NCBI GenBank assembly: GCA_900073065.1
Contig: FJOG01000012.1
Coordinates: 773,981 to 837,980, forward strand
Direction of reading: 5' to 3'
DNA length: 64,000 nucleotides
Origin: Phialocephala subalpina
Lineage: Eukaryota; Ascomycota; Leotiomycetes; Helotiales; Mollisiaceae
The notes below the pieces were generated by a model. That model made no database searches, was not told where the DNA came from, and saw only the letters and a list, made by a program, of their open reading frames with translations. Shown one piece after another: positions 33,626-45,790 of the stretch. A program made the translations under genes and the position numbers. Position 1 is the first letter of the stretch; the number at the start of each line of letters is the position of its first letter.

Positions 33626-35347
33626 ATGAATTCAAAGATGGACACCAAGCCGAAGTTCTCCGCTGAGAAGCCGTCCGATGAGACCGACAATTCATCAATT
33701 GGAGAAGGGGCCATCCGTGGTGGTTTCCGCGCTTGGGCAAAGAAACTCTCTGTCGAAACTGGAGGTATTGAGAGAGTTACTGATGAAGAGAGGCAGAGCA
33801 ATACCACTCATGTATGGAATGCATGCACCTTCTGGTGAGTAACCTCAACGACACCGACTCTCAACTTGTTTCCATGGAACTGACTTTCTTCTAGGCTGAG
33901 TGCCAACACGGCCGTAGCCACACTCTCTACTGGGATGGTTGGTGGAAGTATGGGCTTATCCTTTTGGGATTGCTTCGCTATCATCCTCGTTGTCAACATT
34001 GTGTCCTGCCTGCTGCCTGCATGGACAGCTTCATTCGGGTTGACAGGCTTGCGTATGACCACATTTTCGTAGGTAGTCCCTCGGAACTATACGAGCCACT
34101 TTCTAACATTAATAGACGGTATTCTTTCGGCTACTGGGGAAATCTCCTCGTCGTTGTGTTCTCGATGGTATCCACAACAGGTTGGAATGCAATCAATAGC
34201 ATCTCCGGTGCTTCGGTCCTCGCTGCCCTATCGAATGACAAATGTCCCCAATGGGCGGGTGTCCTCATAATCTGCACGACTGTATGGATCATCTGTGTAC
34301 TCGGAATCTCATGGATTCATCGTCTCGACGCATTCATCTGGGTTTTGCCATTCATCGTTTGGTGTGTGGCTGCTGGCACAGGAGCCCCACACTTTCATGG
34401 AGAGGCGGTCAAGTCTCCCACTGGACCAAATGGTGCTGCTGCTGCATTGTCGTTCATGGCAGTGATTTTCTCTTTCGCCGTTTCTTGGATCAATTGTGCT
34501 GCAGACTACAACGTCAGGATGCCAGTCAATACACCAAGGTATAAGATCTTCTGGGCGACCTATATCGGCATCTGTAAGTGTTCTCAAACGCGGTAGAGGA
34601 AGCTTCGCTGACATTTGATAGTTGTGCCAACTGTTTTAGTCGAGACACTTGGTGCAGCACTCTTTTCTGGAACAGAAGGCAACGCTGCCTGGAAGCATGC
34701 ATACCAGGCATATGGCGTTGGAGGACCTTTGAAGATGGCTTTGGAGCCAGCTGGTGGCTTCGGGAAATTCCTCATGGTGCTTGCAGCATTGAGCTCAATA
34801 CCCGTATGTGCGAATCTGGTCCTGGAATCAAGTTCCTGACTGACACCTCGCGCAGAACAACATTCCAAATAATTACTCCTTCGCCATGCATGCTCAAAAC
34901 TTCGGCCCATGGGCTCTTCACATACCTCGAGTTGTATTCGTCAGTTGCGGATACGTCGCTGCAGTCATCGTCGGATGCTGTGCTGCTAGATTCTTCCCAG
35001 AAGCCACCCTTCAAACCTTCTTGAGTATCATCGGGTACTGGACGGTCATACACATTGTGGTAGTTGCGGAAGAACATTTCATCTTCCGTGTTGGAAGGTG
35101 GAGTCGATATGATCTTGATACATGGAGCAAGCAAGACCTTCTGCCCTTCGGATGGGGTGCAATTGGTGCCTTCTGCTTTGGTTTCATAGGAGCCGCCCTC
35201 GGCATGAATATTACTTGGTACACCGGACCTATTGCGGGACTGATTGGGAAGAAGGGTGCAAACATTGGGCATGAGTTGACTTTCGCATTTTCGGCTGTGA
35301 CTTTCCCTGTTCTCCGGTGGCTTGAGAAGAAGTATACTGGGAAGTAG
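33626..35347 (+). CDS. NCS1-family purine/cytosine permease (504 aa)
   Basis: Five exons: 33626-33834, 33895-34068, 34116-34573, 34622-34803 and 34856-35347. All splice in frame with 47-60 nt introns. A cytoplasmic N-terminus (GGIERVTDEERQ) precedes about 12 helices. NCS1/Fcy2 features include LSANTAVATLSTGMVGGSMGLSFWDC, GLTGLRMTTFSRYSFGYWG, FSFAVSWINCAADYNVRMP and the late loop IPNNYSFAMHAQNFGPW. Family members carry cytosine, adenine, guanine, hypoxanthine or related compounds with protons across the plasma membrane. The gene shares its repeat-rich promoter with the arylsulfotransferase and ends 46 bp from the end of the Zn2Cys6 gene, so the three may form one regulated unit. Confidence 0.93.
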
Positions 35348-35393
35348 AAAATTTGGAGCGGGTATGGTAAAATATTTCATGTCAGATAGAGTC

Positions 35394-37307
35394 TCAAATT
35401 GCAGGTCCTTGAATATATGGTTCCCAATCAGGATTGAAATCAAAATTCCCGTCTGCGCACGTTTCGATGCCGAGCAGTTCCGGAAAGTAGAGTTCGGTAT
35501 CATCCTGAGCTTGAGCATACGGGCTTGGATGTGCGTTGGGTCGCAATTCTTTATGAAAGGCCGCTACCACATCTCCTAGTGTCTGAGCAACATGGCAAGG
35601 GAGGCCGATTGAGTGGAGCCATGTGACCAGAGTGAGAACAAGAGAGTCCAACTCAACGATGTTGTGCGAAGCAGCTACTTGGACTTCATACATGTGGAGT
35701 AATCGACAGAGCGTCACAGCAGCAAAAGTGATCATGTGGTAAATATGATCGCTGAGATGTCGAGTCCGGATATCCGTGGTGTCAAGAGCAAGTTGAACGA
35801 TGGCTGCAGAGAGGCGTATCATCTCTGAGAGGAGCGACTCTCTGACCGCAGCCGATCTTGATGTCAAAGCCCGGTCGTAAACAAGCAATTGAGCGAAATG
35901 AAATCCCATCTGTATAAACTGGGAGCGTGGCTGGTCTACAGAGGTGTAAGATTGGTTACACATTTGGAGAAAGTGGCTTACCAAAGAGAAATTTCCAATC
36001 CTCCCTCCACTGATGAAGAGATACTTGCGTATCTGGCAAGTCTACCTGGACCGTTGAACAGCTTTCGTAAATTATCCAATATAAATTGATCTCGGCCACC
36101 ATTCGCGTTTCAAAGTTGGTGACTTGATCAGCCATGAGGATCTCGCGGCATTTGTTGACCTGCTGGAGATCCACCATCGCTTTCCGTCTCGTTCCAACAC
36201 AGTAACTTAAATTGTTAAAAATGAGTATCATCAGGGCATATGGATGGGCTTACTGAAGATGGGCAAGACAGAGATGGTTCCATATGCAACGACGATCTAG
36301 CTCACTCCTACTCAGAGCTACTGAACGACAGCCACTAGTAACTATTGCGAATATGTTGCTTGCCAAAGAGTGCTGGAGAGCAAAGCCGCTCAGCAACCAA
36401 CTATCTATACTTAAGGGACTCTGTCCGATAGTGGTCGACCACATGGAAAGGATGACGGCAGCTTGGAAGAACGCAATTGATTGAGGGACCTCCAGCAAGG
36501 TGGTAGAAAGGAGAGACCTTGCTTCTTGGAATAGTCGTGGCGCTAATTCTGCCGTTGATACCCAGGTCATATGTCGCACCGCTATTAAGCAACATGCACA
36601 TAGCAGCAAAGGAGACTTTCTTATGTCTGCAAGCAAGGCATCTGGTGAGACAGTTTCACTGAATGAAACCCATCTTCCATAATGCTCTTGAAATCTGCGC
36701 TGGATCAGAAAGAGAATGTGTGTCAGGACAATTCACTCACAATGTGACCAAAATTGTAGCTTCCTCGACGGAGATGAGTTCTTGGTTGATGATATCAAGA
36801 TGCCCCAAACCACGTGAGTGAGCCTGTGCAGACTGTTGCTGCTGGATGCCGACGTGAGAGGCGACATCTCGGATTAGGAAAACGGGTGCAGCAGATGGTG
36901 TTCCGGGTGTGACATCGCTGACTGGTGGTGGGTTGCTTGGAGATGTGCTTGACACATCTGTGTGCGGCACCCATCTCCCAGGACGCTCACCGAGCTTCTC
37001 GACAAGGGCCGAGACAGTTTGTTCAAGTCGGCTTATTCTGCATTGAATTAGTTGGTCTTCTCACTTATCCTCTAGGATGGCAGGCATACCTGTCATCTTG
37101 GGACGAGTCGCCGCCGTTGTTACGATGCGAGGAGCTGTCCTGGTGGCCTTCGCTATTCGCAAGAGATAAGACCTCGAGTGAGCAGGCCTGTCGAAGTCTT
37201 TCGCATCTCAAGCATGGTTTTCCAGCAATGTTGGACTCGTAACATCTTGTTTTGATCTTGCGGCATGTACTGCATGCTTTTGAGGCTCGACCACGATCTG
37301 GAGGCAT
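35394..37307 (-). CDS. Zn2Cys6 fungal transcription factor (573 aa)
   Basis: Five exons: 37307-37090, 37037-36741, 36694-36254, 36205-35982 and 35935-35394, total an exact multiple of three. Residues about 10-40 (CSTCRKIKTRCYESN...CLRCERLRQAC) form the binuclear zinc cluster that binds CGG triplets. A coiled-coil dimerisation segment follows directly (ISRLEQTVSALVEKLGE, created by splicing). The middle part contains the fungal transcription-factor regulatory domain (FQEHYGRWVSFSETVSPDALLADIRKSPLLLCACCLIAVRH, and AHLHYCVGTRRKAM). It is a nuclear DNA-binding regulator. The convergent permease and the CGG repeats in its promoter make this the obvious candidate local regulator; that link is inference. 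Confidence 0.93.
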
Positions 37308-38010
37308 GATCTGTCGGGCGGTTGTAATTAGTTGTAGATGTGTTTGTGAAGTGGAAACCCGACGTGTATATATTGAAGAAGTGTTAAGAACACACCCACT
37401 AAGTCCATACTGAGAGAGGTATAGCTAAACATACACCTAGCTCACCATTTACACACCTTACCATGACCTCGCCTCTTTCTCTTTCTTCGACTTCGACTTC
37501 GACTCTCGTCCTTCAACAGGGAACATCGTACGTCTTTACGTATACCGCGGATTTCTCTACATCTAAAATACAAAAAAAGAAAAGGCCACATACAAGTCGC
37601 ATCCAAGTTTAGCAAGAAAAGCACGTATGCGAACTGGGGGAGGACGCGTTCAGGCAGGTGCGGTAAGGCCGAAGCCCACTGTCAGAGCCTTCTTTTCCCA
37701 AAATCTGAATGTCTCAACCGAGTCACTTGTTTGCAACTTTGTTCCATGCTACTCCCCGTTCTTCCGATCTGCATTTTCGTTACTTGCACTCGCTTTTTTT
37801 TCAGCATCATAGCATGCATCTGTCGATCGCGACAGACAATCCTCAGCCTTACCTGCACCTTACCTCTACCAAGTTTTTAGTTCTGGCACGCATTGTAACA
37901 AGCTTGTCCATCTGACTCATCTCTACAAGGCTTCGAACACCTCACCAAGGGTGTACTTGAAGACGCTTTGTGTTGAACTTGCCGTGCTCGCATCAACTTG
38001 CTTGCCTATC
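37308..38010. other. Divergent intergenic region
   Basis: Promoters of the Zn2Cys6 and HET genes. Includes a short TTCGAC microsatellite at 37483-37502. No gene is seen. Confidence 0.5.
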
Positions 38011-40184
38011 ATGGCTGGCACCTGTCCTTCTGGTCTCCCTACTTACACCCACCAGCCTCTTACGGGCGAACGCAACATCAGAGTCCTGGAGGCACACGGC
38101 GCCGAGTCATACGACACAGCTCTCACCTTCAAACTCCTCGAGGTCTCCCTCGACTCGCCGCCAGAATATCACGCTATATCATACTGCTGGGAAGGTCAAG
38201 CGCCTAGTCGTCGAGTAATCTGTGAGGGTAAGACGCTTCTTGTTACAGTCAACTGTGAAGCTGCCTTGAAGCAATTTCGACGTCGTCAAGATGAGACTAT
38301 TCTGCTATGGATCGACGCCATCTGCATCAACCAGTCTACAGAAGCAGTTCTCGAAAGAAATCAACAAGTTCTGATGATGGGAGAGGTTTACTCAAGTGCA
38401 ACCGAGGTATGGGTTTGGCTTGGAACTGGTCTTTTGAGGCCTCTACCTGACAAAGTCATGGCCATGTTGAGATGGCTCAGAGATTTGGGCGAAGCTGGTT
38501 GTGAATCTGAGTCGGGAAAGCGAGAGGCTGACGTTTCGAATGTCGCTCTCCGAATGAAAGCTGAAGGTGTGTACTTCCCGTCTTGTTCGCTGAGAGAAGA
38601 TCAATGAATCGCGTTGCATACCCCGAACCTCCAAAAGCTTCCTATTGTATTCGAAACTTATTCGTGATTAAGGTGCTGATCTCATTCCTACGATCATAAG
38701 ATCTGTGCTTTCTTTCTAAATTCATTCCATGGATCGAACGAATTTGGGTTGTACAAGAGGTTGTCTTAAGCCAACGAGCGAAATTACACCGCGATGAAGT
38801 CGTGATTGATTACTATGGGTTGATTCTTGCCTCGGAAATCATAACGAATGCAGCTAATACGAACACTAATCTGGCTCATTACTACCATCATCTATCAAAC
38901 GACTTTAAGATTTTTCGTTACCTGGAAAAAATCAAGGCAGAGCCAAAGCCTCCCTCGGGATCTGCAGTAAGAGACATCTTGAGGTCCAGTCGGCAATACC
39001 TGTCTTCGGACCCTCGCGACAAGGTCTTTGCTCTGCACTCACTGTTGCGGAGAGCTGGCCTTTCATTGCCACATCCAGACTATTCTAAAGATACCGCAGC
39101 GGTGTACAGAGAAACCACGAAAGCCCTTTTGCTACGAAGTGGAAATCCGAGAATTTTGCAACAGGTCAATGGGTTAGATGACAATCTAGGTCTTTCGTCT
39201 TGGTCACCAAACTGGCATGAGCGCACCTATCCGAGGACACCACATCCACCAGAAAATCGGGATTTTAACGCCTCTGGTAGTTCATGTGGAGCACTTTCGG
39301 TCTCAGGCAACGATCTATTACTCGTGTGCAGAGGAAGAATCCTTGAAACGGTGTCTGTCTGTGCCGGAGTTTCTTTACCACATGACTTGGAAAAAATAGG
39401 GGAACCTGAATACTACCCCGCTTGGTCACGTAATATCCAGCCTAAAGAAGCTTTCTGGGTAGACCTCTTAAGTACTTGCCCAGAGTTGAGTGGATCGATC
39501 TTGCGGGTATGGAGTATCCACGTTTTACAGAGGTTCATTTCGTTCGTTTCCTCGACAGCCAGCCAACGCAAGGGAGGGGCAGATGCACAGCAGGATCTAC
39601 AAGCGTGTTTAATTGCTTATATTGACGCCAGTTCCGCCTATGGCGGCATCATCAAACGGACCGGAGATTGGAGAGGATGGAGTGATAGTATCATCAAAGA
39701 ACAGCTCGACATGACTACAAAATCAAATCCACAAGACGGGTCCGAAATTGTTCGGCAAGGAAGTCAAGAGGGACTAACCTGGATTGCAACCAGCGAGTTG
39801 TTCAATTTCCGAGTCACTCGAGAGAAATTAGAGAACTCGAAGGCCTTTTCAGTACTGCAAACCCAAGAATTTCAAGTCTGGGAGACACTTTGTCGCAACC
39901 ACAATCAAGCCGCAATAAACTGCGCGGTCAGAGCAACTGCATGTTACCAAACACTCTTTCGAACAAGTTCTACAAACAGTTTGGGGATGGCGCCGCAGTC
40001 TATCTGCGAGGGAGACCAAATCGCTCTTCTGGCGGGACTCGAAGTTCCGATGATCATTCGACTTCTTGAGAATGGTCACTACCGAGTCATCACTCCTGCT
40101 TATGTTTGTGGAATGATGTATGGAGAAGCTTGGGATGAATCTTGGGAGGAAGGAGATGGTCTGCAAGATTTGGTCTTCGAGTGA
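38011..40184 (+). CDS. HET-domain protein, intact (679 aa)
   Basis: Exons 38011-38566 and 38701-40184. The start at ATG 38011 gives MAGTCPSGLPTYTHQPLTGERNIRVLEAHG, the usual HET opening (Y.PL...IR.L.L). The HET domain shows YHAISYCWEG, ILLWIDAICINQS, ERNQQVLMMGEVYSSATEVWVWLG, and after the intron PWIERIWVVQEVVLS. The rest (SDPRDKVFALHSLL, YSKDTAAVYRETTKALL, LPSWSPNW-like LSSWSPNWHERTYP) is typical of the long heterokaryon-incompatibility/ankyrin-type HET proteins. Such proteins mediate allorecognition cell death. The 134-nt intron position is chosen by frame; an alternative acceptor at 38672 opens a plausible peptide (ADLIPTIIRSVLSF) that then stops. Compare the broken HET gene at 15217-17336. 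Confidence 0.88.
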
Positions 40185-42093
40185 GAGGGTAAGTTGAAGA
40201 TCCTATCTTGACTTGTTCCGAGCTGACGACCTCATAGGTTTCAAGAACCAAGAAAAAAAACGACTCGGTGGGATGGGAAACGGGACGCAACAAATCGGCT
40301 TGAGCATTTACTTCAATGCAAACAAATGCACGGGATAGAACTCGAAAGACGATGAGTTTCTGTGATAATGACCACGCGAATCAAGGACAACTGTTTCAAC
40401 AGCAATGTCCTAACGCGGCCACTTGATATATTTGCAACTGCTGTACACCTGTACATCAAATCTTCTTGACATAACGAGTTTCCAATTGTCAGATTCTCTC
40501 CCGGCTCGAACCCATGACAATGCGCAAAACATCAACGAAAGCATCTGCCTTGGACGACTAGAAAGAAACACCGGCGCACATCTCAAGCACCTAACCGCCA
40601 ACCTCACAGCGTGCATTGTCGTCTCTCCTGAATTTGCCATCAAAAAGTCGGTGAGCAGCACCATAAATAACCTCATCTCTGCACTCCTCCCGCTCCCAAC
40701 CTCCCCTTTTCTCGCCACAACCCCCATCCTCTTCTCAAACCCCGAACCCCAATCCCTATCAACCTCTCCCCAGCTCCCCCACAAAAAATTCTTACTTACG
40801 TTACAATACCAACATTCCCCAACTGCGGTATACAACGAACAGGTGGGGTAGACTAGCTCCCGCCCCCTTCCCCCTCTCACTCGAGATCTGCGAACTGTGC
40901 GAAGCGCCACGTGCGGACAAATGAAAGATCAAAACTCAAATAGACAGTCGGCGACCAAAACCAAAATGTCGGGTTGCGTGGTTGGGAGGATGGAGGAGCA
41001 TGGTGGCCGTATGCGGAAGGGGTGATTCCGTTTCCGGATCGGTTTGGGGGTTGGAAGTTGCCGTGGCCGTTGGTGCATGCATGTATTTATGTACACTCCT
41101 GTTTCTTGGCGCTGTACATACACACCTTAGTTTAATTTTGATTTCGAATAATTTGGGGAAGAGATCTGCAGGGAGAAACATGTTTGGGGATGGGTGTGCG
41201 TATGTCGAAGAGTAGAGTTCGAATGTATTTCTAAAGAAAGAACATCGGTATCGGTATTGCCTACCTACGCCACAGACCCGCATAACGACAACCATCATAA
41301 GTGGACTAGAGACACACGACAAATGCAGGAAGTACAAGGCTGCAACACATCTTTGTGGCACGGGCATCGTGGCGTGCTTTACGTTTCTGTAGGTACGTCT
41401 CGGGGCATTATTTGGTGGGACTTGCCGCATCGGGGCCTGGCCTCGGCATGGAGGCTAGGGTTTGCAGTGCCGCTCAACGGTCAATACAACCTTGAGGAGA
41501 ATGTGTGGAATTTTGGGGTAGAGGTGGGTCTGATGATTTGTTCAAGGAGCGAGAAACGAGGTGCGTGTGTGTGGATGCAGGAGGTGGGGAAGGAATTGAG
41601 GGCTTGCAGATCTAGACTCGAGAGTTCGCAGGGTCGGGGGCTTGCAGATGTTGTGTTTTGTTTGACCTTGTCCGTGAGGGAAGCACAGAGCACAAAATAG
41701 CGGTCTGGTTTTGAGCCTCATGGCGACAACAGCCGGGCAAAGCTGGGAGCGCAATACTTTTGTTCGCTTGCTTGAATGTCCTCGAGCTGATGAATGGATG
41801 TTCTCATACAACAATATCGACGGCTAAGTAAGAGGTTGTACGTAGCAAAGGGCAACTAAGCCTAGGAACACCAGCAGTCCATATATATGGTGGTAGACAA
41901 ATATATCGACTCTGCAATGAACCACCAACATGATGTGGAAAAGCAAAACTCCGCGCACCACCCGTATAAAAATCAGGGAACCAAATTCATACCCCCAAGA
42001 AATGTGAACCCCGTATTTTCCGCTCCTTATCCAAAACACCATAGGTATCCGCCATATATGCTTCGTAACATCGAAACATGGAGTACAGTATCG
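40185..42093. other. Convergent intergenic region
   Basis: About 1.9 kb between the HET and bZIP gene ends. Long open frames exist on both strands (40410-40910, 41194-41700) but their composition is not protein-like and no domain is seen. A hairpin ATTGTCA...TGACAAT lies at about 40484-40520. Confidence 0.45.
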
Positions 42094-43070
42094 TCACAAC
42101 AACTCGTCGCTACCACTTGCAACACTCTTTTCGATCGCATCGATGATCTCTTGTTCCTCGAACACTGGTCCTTGACCGTCACACTTCGCGACCTTCTTCA
42201 GTCTGTCACTGACATCCCCAACATCAACAAGACCTCTGATATACAGCGGATGCTTGATGATATAGTCCCACGTCGCACCGGCAGCCAACAGTCTCTCGCC
42301 TGTATCGCTAGTCACGATCCGATGGCTCGGAGTCTTATTCTCGTGCGCGTGCAACACTTCGGTATAAAAATCGGTAGGAGAATATCGCATCGGACCCGCA
42401 TTGGGCAATGGCTCGGAACTACCTCGATGGTTATGTGCAGATGTAGCCTTCAAGATCTCGTTCTCGGTGGCGGCTTTCTGGAGCTGGAGCTTGAGTCGTT
42501 CGTTCTCTTCTGCGACGGATGCAGAATTCTTTTCTAGGGCCGCAAGCTTGGCTTCGAGATCTTTCACGTGGCGTTCCTTGCGTTCGCGGAAAGCTCGTTG
42601 GCTGTAGGAAGTTTGTCAGGTCTTGGTGATACGGGAAGTAGACGGGAGGCTGCTTACGCTGCACGATTTTGAGCTTTGCGGCGGGATTGCGCAGGTGTCA
42701 TGTTATCATCGTCGTCGCTGTTGCTGCCTTGCTGGTTGGGATTATTGCTCACGTCCCCATTGTTGGGTTCGTAGGCATTATTTGGCTTGTGCTGTGAAAT
42801 CGGGGTGGGTGGCTTGTTCGTGGGCATGCCATTGCTGCCGTTGAAGTGGTTGAATGGATCGAAGTTCTGGAACTCGAACGCATCCTGTCTGGGGGTCAGG
42901 AAGGACTGTGAGTAGGACTGTACTTTATGAAATTCACGAACAGGAGGAGAGTTGCTGTAGTCATCTGAGTGGGCGGATCCGGGGTGCGTATGTGCTGGCG
43001 TAGGAGGGAGGCCAACTTGGAGGAATTGGTATGGTGGTTGCGGGGCTGCGGTGAAGTACGGGTAGTCCAT
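42094..43070 (-). CDS. Yap/Pap1-type bZIP transcription factor (306 aa)
   Basis: Exons 43070-42658 and 42601-42094. The intron interrupts the basic region; splicing restores RRKAQNRAAQRAFRERKERHVKDLEAKL, the exact AP-1-like (Yap1/Pap1) DNA-contact sequence with NxxAQxAFR. A leucine zipper follows (LAALEKNSASVAEENERLKLQLQKAATENEIL). The N-terminal region is Pro/Asn/Gln-rich with activation-domain character. The C-terminus (YTEVLHAHENKTPSHRIV...LLAAGATWDYIIKHPLY...VSDRLKKVAKCDGQGPVF) is the conserved fungal domain found in this subgroup. Only one cysteine is visible there, so the multi-cysteine redox switch of Yap1 is absent. It is a nuclear regulator of stress or development genes. Confidence 0.93.
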
Positions 43071-45594
43071 TGTTGATAGTTCGACTGGCGAGCCTAGATG
43101 GTCTGATGCTGAGATCCAGGGCAGAGCTTAGTGGTGATGAGCAAAATATTGGAGAGCACAAGTCGATGCTTATAAAGCTGGGGAAGTACTTGGTGGAGGA
43201 TTGTCGTCCAAAGTTTATACTCTGCGGATGCGTGAAGGAGGATGGCACATTTAACGCTAGTCCTTGTCGATAAGAGCCTTACTACCTAAACTATGGCCTG
43301 AGCTCTCGCGTACCTTCAACCTCACACCTCACCTCACCTTCTCCCCAGGTCTCAGCCATAACCTTACCAACTTCTCTTCACCCTCGCTCTCACATATTCT
43401 GCCATCACCGGGCCAGCTTGTGTGACGGCCCGTGATATTCGTCTCACTCACGCATATCGCTCCTCAAGCAGGTCCAGTCCGCAACCCCCAAGAAAAATAG
43501 CACGGATGCAGCCTGATGATAGGACCGGATGCCATGCCTCCACGACTGATGCATGCTCGGGAACCTATGGCATCGAATTTTCTTCAACTCTTTCTATTTG
43601 TGGGAAGACGCCGACAGACGGGCTTCCCGTTTCTAGAAAAAGAGTTGTGATGTGAGATTCAGAGGCCAACTTGAAAAAATCCCTATTCCGGAGAATATCC
43701 AAGAGGACCGAGTTGCTATTGGGATGTTATCTCGACCCAGGTTGCGGTGTGGCTGAAAGCGTGTCGATTATTCAGGCTAACATGCGTGATGCACACCATC
43801 TTCGAATTCTGGAAGACGGAATCCCGCTTTCGAGAAGAATATGCTTGGTATCAAAAGCTGAATTAAGCTGGGGTGGCGTATTCTCTGGTACTGGTGCGGG
43901 AAGAGGCGTTCTTTGTGTCAGGGTGAGATACTTATAATTAGAAGACCGTGAGAGTTAGACGCCGGGGCGCGTAAGCCAGACTTCACTGGTGGATTTGCGA
44001 CTATTATACTTCTCGGTATGTATCTTCAACTATTATTGTATCTTTCAGCATTCTCCTCGTGCATTCTAAATACTTTATTGCAGCCGTGCTAATGTTCGTG
44101 GCTGCAATGTGAACATGGAAGGCTATTGGTGTTTGATATTTCGTCCCAGACACTGGGGAACTCCTTGTATGGTGTATTATTAAGCAGTGCAGTTTGCGAA
44201 ACGATCGAGCGAAACGATCGAGCGAATTGAAATGGCTGTAAAAGCTAGGTCTTGGTGACCTGATATACACCACGTGACAGTATCCCACACGAAGCCGACA
44301 GGTGGATGGATTCGGCCGACATAACCCCGAAATTCGGTACCAGATGAGACTTGTAGCTTGTCTTCTTTGAGATACCAGTGCCCTGGTCGATTGGCGAAGC
44401 ATGAGAGGAGGAAGGATATCCCACGTGACTTATGTACAAACTCGCACGGTGCAAAGCAGTCGGAAAGAGCAGAAAGAGAAGTTTCTTTCTGAGGTAGAAG
44501 GTATCTCCTTAAAATACCTCACTAGACATGTATTCTAGGTTTCGCTGAGGAAGCTATACCAATCAATATAGAATTGATTCTTCCCAAGTACTAACTCAAA
44601 CTTAGTCGATGGTACATCGCTCTATCAAGCGCATTCAGATATGCTCCTGCTTTGAAGCGCATGTACTAGACTGTCTGTAGTTCACCTCCAACTAACTCTC
44701 CGACTTGTATACCTGCATTGCCTTACGCAGTTGTCAACTCTTCGTGAGACGAAATCACCAATTTCTGCTACGCTGCTGATACACTTAATACCACATCACC
44801 ACGAAACGTTGACCTCTACCTCTATCAATTTCTAATATCTCGAGAACATTTAATAATGTCTCGCGATTTCAAGGACTTCTTGGGCCTCAGCTGGCTGAGA
44901 AGTACGAGTACGAGTACGAGTCATGATGCGAGGCACTCAGAGCAGCATCACATGATCCTTTGAAAATGTCCCACAATCTGGAGGTCTTTGTTGCCAGAAT
45001 TTGTAGTTCGGGTTAGGAACTGTTCAATTATCCTTTGCATACCGAGTTCAATAATGATGCTGGTGCTGGTTTGGCTTGGTTGTGGTTGATGGCGAGACCA
45101 TATGAAGAAATTTGCTCAATGTACCGAGGAAGAACAGGACTTTAGGGAAAGCAAAGAGAAATTATATAGAGGTATCTTCGTGGATTTGACTATTGGAATC
45201 AAGCTGAAATAGTAGTACTGTACTTGATATCACTTGAGGTGTGGTTGAAGATGTCATTCCGAGAGTACCCCCACTTACTGCTTGAGGCATGGTGGATTCG
45301 TATCTTGCAATACGTTTCGGTTTGGAAAGAAACCATTGTCGGCCGATGCCCTTTGTTTCATTCCTGTAAATATACTTCTGGCTGGGGGACAATATCCTTT
45401 GTTCTTGTAAGTATATGCAATTGCTATAGAAGGACAATTGAAGAAAAATTCATGGCAGGCTACTAAAGCTCGTCGGGAACTTATAGCCACTAGAAATTTA
45501 GCGAGTTTCCACCTCGGCTAACTAGAATCATCAGTATAAGTTTAAATAAGCACAAATTCTACATCCAATTGTGCAGCTTGCTTCCACAAAAGTG
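43071..45594. other. Long intergenic region
   Basis: About 2.5 kb without a recognisable gene. Contains a 13-bp tandem repeat (GCGAAACGATCGA, about 2.3 copies at 44196-44225) and a GAGTAC microsatellite at 44900-44920. The bZIP promoter lies at its left end. Confidence 0.5.
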
Positions 45595-45790
45595 TCCGGT
45601 ATAGTGTAGGGGTTGTAAGTACTATCCACACACGCCCGAAGGGCTTAGGCTGACAGATATCAAGAACATAGCCCGCTTTCATGAATAATATTTGTTCTGA
45701 AGCTCCGGGCAGCCCGTAAGTAGCGTTGTATCTTCACCTCTTGATCATTTATTAACATCAGCTTAGCGGGTTCGATTCCCGGTACCGGAA
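45595..45790 (+). tRNA. tRNA-like gene with about 120-nt insertion
   Basis: The ends form a perfect 7-bp acceptor stem (TCCGGTA at 45595-45601 with TACCGGA at 45783-45789) plus discriminator A. An A box (TAGTGTAGGGG, 45602-45612) and a perfect B box (GGTTCGATTCC, 45769-45779) are present, and a TTTTT Pol III terminator follows at 45798-45802. The boxes are 156 nt apart instead of the usual 30-60. The D-stem can be GTGT/ACAC with an enlarged loop that includes GTAAGTACT, and the T-stem has one mismatch. I could not place the anticodon. The ends resemble Glu/Asp/Gln-type fungal tRNAs. It may be a tRNA with a long intron or a tRNA gene disrupted by an insertion. Confidence 0.6.

Noticed and set aside
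38673..38714. Alternative HET exon ADLIPTIIRSVLSF after acceptor 38672
   Set aside because: It runs into TAA at once and is out of frame with the conserved PWIERIWVVQE; acceptor 38700 keeps the frame.
40480..40530. GGGTTCGAG on the minus strand as a possible tRNA B box
   Set aside because: No matching A box at a sensible distance, no acceptor stem; only a local hairpin is present.
40410..40910. 166-codon minus-strand open frame and 142-codon plus-strand frame
   Set aside because: Overlapping antisense frames with odd composition, no domain and no splice logic; probably chance.
45615..45766. A spliceosomal intron (GTAAGT...CTTAG) inside the tRNA-like gene
   Set aside because: Removing it would leave only about 45 nt, too short for any tRNA; the match to splice consensus is probably chance.
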